Positions 19,028-26,985 of a stretch of DNA of 64,000 nt are shown here, piece by piece (the first letter of the stretch is position 1; each line of letters starts with the position of its first letter). This DNA is from Photobacterium piscicola (GTDB taxonomy: Bacteria > Pseudomonadota > Gammaproteobacteria > Enterobacterales > Vibrionaceae). A program made the position numbers and the translations under genes. The stretch is taken from the NCBI RefSeq assembly GCF_900166965.1, contig NZ_FUZI01000005.1, positions 1 through 64,000 of the forward strand, read 5' to 3'. Under the pieces are notes generated by a model. That model worked only from the letters and a program-made list of their open reading frames with translations, ran no database searches and was not told where the DNA came from.

Positions 19028-19633
19028 CTACCACCAACTTTTATTGTTATCGAGCTCTTTGCGGCATTGTTTTAGTTGCCAGCCGTAGTTTTTTGATTGC
19101 TGTTCAACCTTACGAGCGACTTTCATTAACCACGGTTTACTTCGATAAGTACCGCGTTTATAACCACCACGGCCATCGTGATAAGCTAAATATTGTCCAT
19201 ACGCATCCCATTTAGAAACACCTAATTGACGTTGTGTTTCATGGGTATACCAACCAATAAATTGTATTGCATCATCAAAACTACTGCGTGAACCACCATG
19301 CCCAGTGTGTTTTTGAAAATCAGCCCATGCAGGATCTTGCGCTTGCGCATACCCATACGCACTACTCACCCGTCCCCATGGAATAAATCCAAGCACATAG
19401 TCTTTAGGCGGTAATGCATCATGACGGTAACTACTTTCTTGCTTCATGATTGCCATCACAACATTAATCGGCGTACCCCATTTTTGCTGCATATCGACAG
19501 CATCTTCATACCAATCAGGGTATTGACGAAAGATGCTGCATAAATTTGATTGGTTACTTGGCGGTGGTGTCGCACAACCACTCACAATCAAAGCCACCAC
19601 TGTCAGTAATAATAATCGTACACGTAAGCGCAT
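19028..19633 (-). CDS. Lipoprotein with transglycosylase SLT-like domain
   Basis: This is a probable lipoprotein murein hydrolase. The signal peptide ends in IVSGC with Cys at residue 19. The mature part contains a lysozyme-like fold region. The likely catalytic Glu is in AIMKQESSYRHDA (about 61-73), followed by AYGYAQAQDPAW (about 92-103), which resembles the SLT GLMQ segment. The C-terminal half has QYLAYHDGRGGYKRGTY. At 201 residues it is a small single-domain enzyme. It lies between gshA and luxS on the same strand. Not matched to a named E. coli Mlt enzyme, so activity is inferred. Confidence 0.8.
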   Translation of the reverse strand: MRLRVRLLLLTVVALIVSGCATPPPSNQSNLCSIFRQYPDWYEDAVDMQQKWGTPINVVMAIMKQESSYRHDALPPKDYVLGFIPWGRVSSAYGYAQAQDPAWADFQKHTGHGGSRSSFDDAIQFIGWYTHETQRQLGVSKWDAYGQYLAYHDGRGGYKRGTYRSKPWLMKVARKVEQQSKNYGWQLKQCRKELDNNKSWW

Positions 19634-19670
19634 TTTTTACCTTATATTATTAATCACGAATTTTGATCAA

Positions 19671-19701
19671 AAAAAAGCTGACACTTAGAAAATGTCAGCT
19701 T
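19671..19701 (-). terminator. Terminator of gshA
   Basis: The hairpin AAGCTGACA / TGTCAGCTT with a 9-nt loop is followed on the minus strand by a run of eight T (plus A run 19669-19676), 12 bp after the gshA stop. Confidence 0.9.
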
Positions 19702-19712
19702 GATATGATGTC

Positions 19713-21302
19713 TTATTTGGTTAACATCGGTATTTCTACATCAACATCTGCAAAATAATCTGCTAAGAACTCATCAAATGAAAGTGTGTCACTTTGTTCA
19801 ATCTGATGTTGTTTAATCACCGATGCCGCCACCTCTTGCTCAAACGTCGCTTGATCATAAAAACGGAATGCTTGTTGTGCTAATTGCTTCGCATGCGCCG
19901 TTGCATAATAATCACCAAGAGGACCAATACCTTGATAAGTTTTGATCTGATCAAGTAGCTTAGCTGAAAACGTTAACTGTGGATCTTCGATCCAAGTTAA
20001 TAAGCGTTGGTGAGTTTGCTGGTATTTATCGTTACCGTATAAACCATCGAGTGTAATCGCAACTTGCTCTAATTCAGCAAAAACACGACGTCCCCATGCT
20101 TTAAGCAGTAGTTCTTCACCATGACAACCAATTTTAAGCAGTAATTCTGGATTACGGCCATCAACAACCACTTTATTCCAATTCTCACGCCAACATGCTA
20201 ATTCACAATCAGTCATATCAGGCGAGGGTGTTAGTGTTGCCCAGATTAAAAATAGATCAAGAAAACGCACCTGATCTTCATCAATACCAATCGGACTAAA
20301 TGGGTTCACATCAAGTGAACGCACTTCAATATACTCGACACCGGCACGCTTTAATGCTTCTGATGGTTTTTCACCACTTTTAGCTACACGCTTAGGACGA
20401 ATAGGGGCATACAACTCATTTTCTATTTGTAATACATTGCTGTTGAGTTGCTGACGTTTACCATCAACCATCACTCCTAACTCAGAAAATTCTTCCGATG
20501 GGGTGTGAATAGCACTGTTAAGTCCGGTTAAATATTGGTCAATACTATTGAATCCAATTTTCAACGAGCTTTGGGCGTGGTTGGTATAGCCTAAATCACT
20601 TAACCGTAATGCAGTTGCATTCTCTAAAAAGTAAGTACCTTTACCTACTTTTTCAAATGATGCTTTTAATGCTTCATTTTGAATAAATGAACCACATAGC
20701 GCAGGTGATGACCCAAATAAATACGGGATTAACCATCCAAAACGATAGTAGTTACGAATCAAACCAAAGTACGCATCAGAAACTGAGTCTTGGCGTTGCT
20801 GCTCTGTTTGATCGCCAAATAGACTATCCCAAAAAGTATCAGGGAAAGAAAAATTAAAATGCACCCCAGAGATAATTTGCATCACACTACCGTAACGGCG
20901 TTTTAAACCTTCACGGTAAAGCGTTTTCATTTGACCAGTATTTGAACTGCCGTACTGTGCTAATTCAATCTCATCCTGGTCACCAACAAAACATGGCATA
21001 GACATCGGCCATAAGCGCTCGCCAGCCATATGGCTTAATGAAAACTTATGAATATCGTCTAATTGTGCAAGTAGATCGTCAACATCACGAGAAACTGGCG
21101 TAATGAATTCTAATAAGGATTCAGCAAAATCAGTGGTGATCCACTTATTCGTTAATGCCGAACCTAAAGCTGTAGGATGTGGCAATGAAGAGACTTGTAG
21201 ATCTTCTGTGATACGCAAAGACTCACGCTCAAGACCACGCCCTAACTGTGTTAATGCTTCAGGATTTTTGGCAACCTGTTGCAACCTTTCGGAAAAAGTC
21301 AT
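19713..21302 (-). CDS. gshA: Glutamate-cysteine ligase GshA
   Basis: GshA performs the first, ATP-dependent step of glutathione synthesis, joining glutamate and cysteine. It has the gammaproteobacterial GshA family features: [10 protein letters not shown] (about 22-31), [17 protein letters not shown] (about 53-69), [18 protein letters not shown] (about 101-118) and [17 protein letters not shown] (about 323-339). The 529 residues compare with 518 in E. coli. It is transcribed after the M16 peptidase gene but separated by 151 bp containing a long inverted repeat, and is ended by its own terminator. Confidence 0.97.
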   Translation of the reverse strand: MTFSERLQQVAKNPEALTQLGRGLERESLRITEDLQVSSLPHPTALGSALTNKWITTDFAESLLEFITPVSRDVDDLLAQLDDIHKFSLSHMAGERLWPMSMPCFVGDQDEIELAQYGSSNTGQMKTLYREGLKRRYGSVMQIISGVHFNFSFPDTFWDSLFGDQTEQQRQDSVSDAYFGLIRNYYRFGWLIPYLFGSSPALCGSFIQNEALKASFEKVGKGTYFLENATALRLSDLGYTNHAQSSLKIGFNSIDQYLTGLNSAIHTPSEEFSELGVMVDGKRQQLNSNVLQIENELYAPIRPKRVAKSGEKPSEALKRAGVEYIEVRSLDVNPFSPIGIDEDQVRFLDLFLIWATLTPSPDMTDCELACWRENWNKVVVDGRNPELLLKIGCHGEELLLKAWGRRVFAELEQVAITLDGLYGNDKYQQTHQRLLTWIEDPQLTFSAKLLDQIKTYQGIGPLGDYYATAHAKQLAQQAFRFYDQATFEQEVAASVIKQHQIEQSDTLSFDEFLADYFADVDVEIPMLTK

Positions 21303-21405
21303 GAAGGCTATTCTCGTTGTTATCTAATTGAAGAAAACAGGGTAATCATTATTTAACAGGATTACCATGCTTTATAGTATTAATCATTGTGAAACATATG
21401 CACTA

Positions 21406-21445
21406 CACAGTAACAGTCTTTAACTTAATAAAGACTGATACTGTG
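21406..21445. repeat. Long inverted repeat between the M16 gene and gshA
   Basis: The arms CACAGTAaCAGTCTTT and AAAGACTGaTACTGTG are 16 bp each with one mismatch around an 8-nt loop. It lies directly after the M16 stop (21454). There is no T run, so it may be a mRNA 3' end stabiliser or a weak terminator. Confidence 0.7.
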
Positions 21446-21453
21446 AGTCTATA

Positions 21454-24306
21454 TTACTGATTAAGTGCTAATTGATGAATAGGTAAATCTAAGGTCTTTA
21501 ATTGTGGTAATAATGCTTTTGCATCCCCAACAATAACTATTTGATAATCTTTAGGGTTAAACCACTTTTTCGCTAATTTATCCATTTCAGATTTCGTAAT
21601 TGTCGCCACAATCTGGTTTCGTTGAGCCACAAAATCTTTGGGTAGATCATAATTAAGTATGGTACCTAATAACGCCGCTTTTTTAGCTGGCGTTTCATAG
21701 CTTAATGCATCTTGTTGACCAACAGCTAACCGCATAAATTTCACTTCTTTATCCGTTAAACCCGTCATGCTCATGCGTTTTAATTCCGCCATAAACTCTT
21801 TGATCGCGGGCAAGGTTGCATTCGCACGTACTTGCGCATAAAAACTTGCCATACCAATTTCACGTCCACCGGTTAAATACCCGCCAGCACCATAGGTATA
21901 GCCTTTATCTTCACGCAAGTTCATATTTAAACGGCTATTAAAATTACCCGCTAAATTGAAATTAGCCAACTGGGTCTTAAATAACTCACCCGTAGCATCA
22001 TAAGCTAAGCCTTGACGCACAAATCGAATCACCGTTTGTGGCGCATGGGGTTTATTCACTAACCATACAGCTTGTTGTGATAGCTGAGGCAATATTGGCG
22101 TCGAGAATACAGGTTTAGGTTGTCCTTTCCATGCAGCTAAAGGTGCTAAATCGGTATTTAACGTTGTTGAGCTAATATCACCAACAACAACAACATCAGC
22201 ACCATTAGGAGTGTAATAACGCTGATAGAAGTCCTTAACATCTTGTAATGTAATATTATTAATCGATGCTTGAGTCCCTTCTGTCGAACGGCTAAATACC
22301 GTGCCTTTAAACAACACATCACGCGTAGCTTGGCTTGCTAACCAGTCAGCACTTTGATGTTCATAAACAATGCTTTCAAGCATCTGTTTCTTTAAGCGTT
22401 TAAAATCAGACGCTGTAAAATTAGGCATCAATAGTCGTTGTTCAAACAAAGCCAGTGTTTGAGGTAGATTCTTCGTCAGCGTAGTTAATGAAATTGTAGA
22501 GCCATAAAGTCCAGCATTAACAGTAATACTACTGCCTAAGGTATCCAGTTGTGATGCCATCGCTTCCGCAGTTAACTTCTCGGTGCCTTCATTCATCATC
22601 GCGGCGGTCAATTGTGCTAATCCCGCTTTACCTTCAGGCTCAACTCGGCGTCCTGCTGGCACCTCTAACTGTAAAGTAATAGTTGGGGTTTCTTTATATT
22701 CAGTCCCAATAACATTAATGCCATTGGCTAATTTAAATTCATATAAACTTGGCATCACTGCCTTAACTGGGGTCGATGCTTGTGGCATCACACTACGATC
22801 AAAGTTATCTGTTACCGTTCGATAAGCCAGATCTTGTTCTTTGATCTTATGGTGTTGAGATAAATGGCGAGGAGCAGGCGTAAAGTTAGGCTGCGCAGCC
22901 TGTAGTTGTAATTGCCCCTTAGGTACCACGCTTAAACTCACGCTTGGCTGCTGGTATAGGTATTTATTGTAAGCAGCCATCACACTATCAGTCGTGACTC
23001 GATTAACATTTGCGAGCTCTGTCGGTAAATAGTTAGGGTTACCAAAAAAGGTTTGATAAGCCGCTAATTGTGATACTTTTCCTGCCACACTTTGCAAACC
23101 ATAAATGGCACTTGCAGCAACGGAGCCTTTAATTTCATTCAGTTGTTGAGAGTTAATACCTTGAGTTTCAATACTATTAACAACAGCCATCACCTTAGTA
23201 CGCAGTTGCTTTAAATTACCCTGATTACCACTTGGAGCCATAGCATAAACATACATAGTACATGCTAGCTCAGCACAATCTTGAAAAGCGCCGGCATCAA
23301 CAGCATCACCAGTCTTAACTAATTTTTGATACAGTAAGCTATTAGTACCACTACCAATAATTTGTCCAAGCATATCCAATGACGACTGATCTTTAGCCCC
23401 TAGATAGGCGGTCGGCCAACCCATCATTAGCATCGGCTGCTGAATATTATCTTCAAGGGTAATAAAACGATTATGCGCTAATTTTGCGGGTTTTTTCGGT
23501 GCATCTTCAACTTCAGGACCACGTGGAATCGAGCCAAAATATTGATTAACCCATGCTAATGTTTGGGCTTTATTAATATCACCACCAATGGTGAGCGTTG
23601 CATTATTAGGCCCATACCAACGCAAGAAAAAGGCTTTAAGATCATTAACATCAACCCGATCAAGATCTTCTACATAACCAATGGTTTGCCATGAATATGG
23701 ATGACTACGTGGATATAGTGCCTCGCCCATTTTCTCATAAATCAACCCATAAGGACGATTTTCAAAGTTCTGAGCACGCTCATTTTTAACCGTTGAGCGT
23801 TGAATTTCAAATTTACGCTGCGACACCGCATCTAATAAAAAGCCCATACGATCAGACTCTAACCACAGCATTTTTTGGAGTTGATTGGCGGGTACCGTTT
23901 CGTAATAATTAGTACGATCACGGTTAGTGCTACCATTAAGGGTACCACCGGCTTCAGTTATTAAACGAAAATGCTGTTGATCGCCAACATGTTTTGAGCC
24001 TTGGAACATCATATGTTCAAAGAAATGGGCAAAACCTGACTTTCCTTGCTGTTCACGTGCAGAGCCGACATGATAAGTAACATCGACATTCACCAGTGGA
24101 TCTGAATCATCAGGCGACAAAATAACGATAAGTCCATTTGCCAATTGATATTTACTGTAAGGAATGACAGCTTTACCTGATACCGCCTTCACTTGCTCAA
24201 TAAATTTAACGCCTTGCGGTAAATTATTATTTAATGAAGTCTCTTCGCTCCATTGACTACAGCCAGCTAATGACAGTAATGCTGCACTTAAAACCCACTT
24301 TTGCAC
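21454..24306 (-). CDS. Periplasmic M16-family zinc peptidase lipoprotein (tandem pitrilysin-type)
   Basis: This is a 950-residue lipoprotein of the pitrilysin/insulinase family. The signal peptide ends in LSLAGC (Cys16). Two M16 units follow. The first carries the inverted zinc motif in FAHFFEHMMFQG (HFFEH, about 91-97) with the downstream Glu in the NERAQNFENRPYG region (about 173-185). The second unit (from about 520) lacks HxxEH (GLAQLTAAMMNEGT), as is normal for the inactive half. It probably degrades peptides in the periplasm. It starts 13 bp after yqaA, suggesting co-transcription. No specific substrate can be assigned. Confidence 0.93.
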   Translation of the reverse strand: MQKWVLSAALLSLAGCSQWSEETSLNNNLPQGVKFIEQVKAVSGKAVIPYSKYQLANGLIVILSPDDSDPLVNVDVTYHVGSAREQQGKSGFAHFFEHMMFQGSKHVGDQQHFRLITEAGGTLNGSTNRDRTNYYETVPANQLQKMLWLESDRMGFLLDAVSQRKFEIQRSTVKNERAQNFENRPYGLIYEKMGEALYPRSHPYSWQTIGYVEDLDRVDVNDLKAFFLRWYGPNNATLTIGGDINKAQTLAWVNQYFGSIPRGPEVEDAPKKPAKLAHNRFITLEDNIQQPMLMMGWPTAYLGAKDQSSLDMLGQIIGSGTNSLLYQKLVKTGDAVDAGAFQDCAELACTMYVYAMAPSGNQGNLKQLRTKVMAVVNSIETQGINSQQLNEIKGSVAASAIYGLQSVAGKVSQLAAYQTFFGNPNYLPTELANVNRVTTDSVMAAYNKYLYQQPSVSLSVVPKGQLQLQAAQPNFTPAPRHLSQHHKIKEQDLAYRTVTDNFDRSVMPQASTPVKAVMPSLYEFKLANGINVIGTEYKETPTITLQLEVPAGRRVEPEGKAGLAQLTAAMMNEGTEKLTAEAMASQLDTLGSSITVNAGLYGSTISLTTLTKNLPQTLALFEQRLLMPNFTASDFKRLKKQMLESIVYEHQSADWLASQATRDVLFKGTVFSRSTEGTQASINNITLQDVKDFYQRYYTPNGADVVVVGDISSTTLNTDLAPLAAWKGQPKPVFSTPILPQLSQQAVWLVNKPHAPQTVIRFVRQGLAYDATGELFKTQLANFNLAGNFNSRLNMNLREDKGYTYGAGGYLTGGREIGMASFYAQVRANATLPAIKEFMAELKRMSMTGLTDKEVKFMRLAVGQQDALSYETPAKKAALLGTILNYDLPKDFVAQRNQIVATITKSEMDKLAKKWFNPKDYQIVIVGDAKALLPQLKTLDLPIHQLALNQ

Positions 24307-24319
24307 GTTAATATCTTCC

Positions 24320-24766
24320 TTACACAGATAATCCGGGAAATAACCCTAGCACAATCACGGCCAAGGCAACATAGCGGATCATTTTCCCAATAAAAATAGC
24401 GACAGCACACCACCAAAAACGCATTCGCAACCATCCGGCGGCTAAACATAATGGATCACCAATCAATGGCATCCAGCTTAACAGTAAGCTCCAATAACCG
24501 TATTTCTTTAACCATAATAATGCATTATTGCTGTGTTTATTGTCTGCTGTCTTATCTGGCAGTAATAAACCTAACCAATAATTAGTTAAACCACCAAGGG
24601 TATTACCAATGGTCACCACGGCCACAATTTGCCAAACAGGATTATCTCCTACCTTTAACGCCGCAATAAGATTAGCCTCAGAGCCGCCAGGTAGTAACGT
24701 CGCACTTAAAAACCCCGTCGCAAACAGTACCCATAATCCAAGATCACCGTTCATTAATTCTGTCAT
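24320..24766 (-). CDS. yqaA: YqaA-family inner-membrane protein (DedA/SNARE-associated superfamily)
   Basis: This is a small inner-membrane protein of 148 residues with about four hydrophobic segments. The family pattern FLSATLLPGGSEA (about 18-30), NTLGGLTNYWLG (about 54-65) and SWMPLIGDPLCLAAGWLRM (about 97-115) identifies the YqaA branch of the DedA-like family. Relatives are linked to membrane lipid homeostasis, but YqaA itself has no settled function. It is first of a likely two-gene unit with the M16 peptidase. The 170 bp upstream to the tRNA terminator carry no gene. Confidence 0.88.
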   Translation of the reverse strand: MTELMNGDLGLWVLFATGFLSATLLPGGSEANLIAALKVGDNPVWQIVAVVTIGNTLGGLTNYWLGLLLPDKTADNKHSNNALLWLKKYGYWSLLLSWMPLIGDPLCLAAGWLRMRFWWCAVAIFIGKMIRYVALAVIVLGLFPGLSV

Positions 24767-25002
24767 TAAGTTGTTATCTCATTAATTAACAATACACATT
24801 CCACCATCACTTAATCTATTACGTTTCAATCATACAAACTATTTAACGTTGATAATACCAAGTCGATTAATCGGTTGTTATTTAGTCTTTTATTTCATAG
24901 TGCAATGGCGATGAAAAATGGATTTTAGCCATAAGCCAGCCAGTCACTCAGAAGGGTATTTTTTTAAAAGAAAAGGTAATAAAACGATCAAAATGGAGGC
25001 AT

Positions 25003-25028
25003 AAAAAAAGCCCAGCCTAAGCTGAGCT
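25003..25028 (-). terminator. Terminator of the tRNA operon
   Basis: The hairpin AGCTCAGC / GCTGGGCT with loop TTAG is followed on the minus strand by a T run (plus A run 25003-25009). It begins 10 nt after the CCA of the last tRNA. Confidence 0.9.
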
Positions 25029-25037
25029 TTTAAATGA

Positions 25038-25114
25038 TGGTGCGCGCGGGAGGATTCGAACCTCCGACCGCCTGGTTCGTAGCCAAGTACTCTATCCAGC
25101 TGAGCTACGCGCGC
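25038..25114 (-). tRNA. tRNA-Arg (anticodon ACG), copy at the 3' end of the array
   Basis: The gene is 77 nt with encoded CCA. The acceptor stem GCGCGCG / CGCGCGC, the D arm, the anticodon stem CTTGG/CCAGG with loop CTACGAA (anticodon ACG, read as ICG) and the T arm with GGTTCGAATCC are all present. It is identical to the other six Arg copies. Confidence 0.98.
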
Positions 25115-25163
25115 ACTAATTCTGTTACAACAACAAACATTGAGGTCTATTGCTTTTAAATGA

Positions 25164-25240
25164 TGGTGCGCGCGGGAGGATTCGAACCTCCGACCGCCTG
25201 GTTCGTAGCCAAGTACTCTATCCAGCTGAGCTACGCGCGC
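25164..25240 (-). tRNA. tRNA-Arg (anticodon ACG)
   Basis: Second copy of the 126-bp repeat, 77 nt with CCA, identical to the other Arg copies. Confidence 0.98.
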
Positions 25241-25289
25241 ACTAATTCTGTTACAACAACAAACATTGAGGTCTATTGCTTTTAAATGA

Positions 25290-25366
25290 TGGTGCGCGCG
25301 GGAGGATTCGAACCTCCGACCGCCTGGTTCGTAGCCAAGTACTCTATCCAGCTGAGCTACGCGCGC
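25290..25366 (-). tRNA. tRNA-Arg (anticodon ACG)
   Basis: Third copy of the 126-bp repeat, 77 nt with CCA, identical to the other Arg copies. Confidence 0.98.
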
Positions 25367-25415
25367 ACTAATTCTGTTACAACAACAGACATTGAGGTCT
25401 ATTGCTTTTAAATGA

Positions 25416-25492
25416 TGGTGCGCGCGGGAGGATTCGAACCTCCGACCGCCTGGTTCGTAGCCAAGTACTCTATCCAGCTGAGCTACGCGCGC
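25416..25492 (-). tRNA. tRNA-Arg (anticodon ACG)
   Basis: Fourth copy of the 126-bp repeat, 77 nt with CCA. The spacer on its 3' gene side (25367-25415) carries the single base difference. Confidence 0.98.
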
Positions 25493-25541
25493 ACTAATTC
25501 TGTTACAACAACAAACATTGAGGTCTATTGCTTTTAAATGA

Positions 25542-25618
25542 TGGTGCGCGCGGGAGGATTCGAACCTCCGACCGCCTGGTTCGTAGCCAAGTACTCTATC
25601 CAGCTGAGCTACGCGCGC
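25542..25618 (-). tRNA. tRNA-Arg (anticodon ACG)
   Basis: Fifth copy, 77 nt with CCA. Its 5' flank (from 25619) differs from the repeat spacer, marking the repeat boundary. Confidence 0.98.
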
Positions 25619-25730
25619 ACTGGGTTTCTTTTTTGGGAATTCATTCCCAGAAACCATTCCTTTTAGCTATAAAAGGAATTATGCAATCGCCAAATCTTAC
25701 CTTGCGGTAATTTTTAACAAAAGCAAAGAA

Positions 25731-25822
25731 TGGCGGTGAAGGAGGGATTCGAACCCTCGATACGGGATAAACCGTATACTCCCTTAGCAGGGGAGCGCCT
25801 TCAGCCTCTCGGCCACCTCACC
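25731..25822 (-). tRNA. tRNA-Ser (anticodon GCT)
   Basis: A 92-nt class II tRNA with a long variable arm and encoded CCA. The acceptor stem is GGTGAGG / CTTCACC with discriminator G, and the anticodon loop CTGCTAA (anticodon GCT) reads AGC/AGU serine codons. Identical to the other two Ser copies. Confidence 0.98.
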
Positions 25823-25879
25823 ACACAAATTGGTATAAGTAACACGTTAATTTATATTATTAACCTATTGCTTAAATAA

Positions 25880-25956
25880 TGGTGCGCGCGGGAGGATTCG
25901 AACCTCCGACCGCCTGGTTCGTAGCCAAGTACTCTATCCAGCTGAGCTACGCGCGC
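25880..25956 (-). tRNA. tRNA-Arg (anticodon ACG)
   Basis: A 77-nt copy identical to the tandem Arg genes but between two Ser genes with unrelated spacers. Confidence 0.98.
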
Positions 25957-26020
25957 ACTGGGTGTTTCTTGCTAAAGAAAACACCATATTGATATCAACA
26001 TCGTTGCCATCAATAAAGAA

Positions 26021-26112
26021 TGGCGGTGAAGGAGGGATTCGAACCCTCGATACGGGATAAACCGTATACTCCCTTAGCAGGGGAGCGCCTTCAGCCTCTC
26101 GGCCACCTCACC
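26021..26112 (-). tRNA. tRNA-Ser (anticodon GCT)
   Basis: A 92-nt class II tRNA with CCA, identical to the copy at 25731. Confidence 0.98.
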
Positions 26113-26179
26113 ACACAATTCGGTGCAAGTAACAAGTGATACTAGTCGCTAAAACTAACATGACTCATTGCTTAAATAA

Positions 26180-26256
26180 TGGTGCGCGCGGGAGGATTCG
26201 AACCTCCGACCGCCTGGTTCGTAGCCAAGTACTCTATCCAGCTGAGCTACGCGCGC
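26180..26256 (-). tRNA. tRNA-Arg (anticodon ACG)
   Basis: A 77-nt copy with CCA. Its 3' flank (ATTGCTTAAATAA) matches that of the copy at 25880, so Ser-Arg pairs were also duplicated as units. Confidence 0.98.
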
Positions 26257-26340
26257 ACTGTGCTTCGTTACCGTTGCATTATCCCAAATTAAGATAATTA
26301 AATCAATAAGAAAGCGTTCACAATATCCATTAAAAAATAA

Positions 26341-26432
26341 TGGCGGTGAAGGAGGGATTCGAACCCTCGATACGGGATAAACCGTATACTCCCTTAGCAG
26401 GGGAGCGCCTTCAGCCTCTCGGCCACCTCACC
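26341..26432 (-). tRNA. tRNA-Ser (anticodon GCT), first gene of the array
   Basis: A 92-nt class II tRNA with CCA. It is promoter-proximal, with its 5' end 16 bp from the -10 box. Confidence 0.98.
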
Positions 26433-26447
26433 ACGTTGTGGAGGCAC

Positions 26448-26475
26448 ATATTACTGTTAGCCCAAAATAAGTCAA
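26448..26475 (-). promoter_or_regulatory. Promoter of the tRNA operon
   Basis: The minus strand has -35 TTGACT (26470-26475), a 16-bp spacer and -10 TAATAT (26448-26453). A GC-rich stretch (GTGCCTCC) follows, the kind of discriminator seen in stringently controlled stable-RNA promoters. Confidence 0.8.
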
Positions 26476-26665
26476 ACACTTTATTGATAAAAACCAATAC
26501 TCGCTGCACGAATGAACACTTAGTAAGCAATGCGATAATTAATGCAACGTAACCAGAAAAATATTCACTTTATGGGATTGATCAGGTATTCAAAAATGGG
26601 CCCCAAAAACATCGCCTTTGACTCTATTTAATCACGACTTACAGGATGTTACTTTTCTACAGGCA

Positions 26666-26694
26666 CAAAAAAGGCCAGGATAATTATCCTAGCC
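26666..26694 (-). terminator. Terminator of csrA
   Basis: The hairpin GGCTAGGA / TCCTGGCC (26673-26693) is followed on the minus strand by a T run, 10 bp after the csrA stop. Confidence 0.88.
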
Positions 26695-26703
26695 CTCTTC
26701 GAA

Positions 26704-26901
26704 TCAGTAGTTACCAGTACTCGGAGTACCAGCTTCTTTTTCTGCTTGAATTCGCATGTATATTTCTTCACGGTGAACAGATACTTCTTTAGGTGCGTTA
26801 ACACCAATACGTACCTGATTTCCTTTAACACCAAGAACAGTAACAGTTACTTCGTCACCGATCATTAGAGTTTCACCTACACGACGTGTTAAAATTAGCA
26901 T
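26704..26901 (-). CDS. csrA: Carbon storage regulator CsrA
   Basis: CsrA is a small dimeric RNA-binding protein that binds GGA motifs in mRNA leaders to control translation of carbon, motility and biofilm genes. It is itself titrated by CsrB-type RNAs under BarA/UvrY control. The 65 residues begin [16 protein letters not shown] and contain [16 protein letters not shown], both invariant. The C-terminal tail differs from E. coli (61 aa), as is usual. It lies between lysC and the tRNA operon, the conserved alaS-lysC-csrA order of vibrios. barA, acting in the same pathway, is also in this window. Confidence 0.98.
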   Translation of the reverse strand: MLILTRRVGETLMIGDEVTVTVLGVKGNQVRIGVNAPKEVSVHREEIYMRIQAEKEAGTPSTGNY

Positions 26902-26985
26902 TCGAGTGCTCCTTGAGTAATCTCAGTCTTATAAGAATTTAACGTTTTATCCAATAAAATTCACAATTTCGTAAATAGCCGTGGC

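Larger units (their letters stand above)
25038..25618 (-). repeat. Five-copy 126-bp tandem repeat of tRNA-Arg plus spacer
   Basis: Five tRNA-Arg genes recur at exactly 126-bp intervals (3' ends at 25038, 25164, 25290, 25416 and 25542). The four 49-bp spacers are identical except for one base in the third (CAGAC for CAAAC, near 25388). The near identity of spacers points to recent duplication or continuing unequal exchange. Confidence 0.97.

Noticed and set aside
24944-25657. 237-residue minus-strand reading frame with five near-identical repeats through the tRNA-Arg array
   Set aside because: It is the translation of the tRNA genes and spacers themselves. The 126-bp period is divisible by three, which keeps the frame open. 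Not a protein.
25528-25710. 60-residue plus-strand frame antisense to tRNA-Arg
   Set aside because: This is the well-known spurious antisense-tRNA peptide type (RIRTSDRLVRSQVLYPAELRA); no ribosome site and fully over a tRNA.
24944-26432. Regularly spaced repeats resembling a CRISPR array
   Set aside because: The repeat units are tRNA genes and the spacers are identical to each other, the opposite of a CRISPR. No cas gene is present.
26340-26552. 70-residue plus-strand frame antisense to tRNA-Ser
   Set aside because: It is a commonly misannotated antisense-tRNA peptide (VKEGFEPSIRDKPYTPLAGE); explained by the tRNA.
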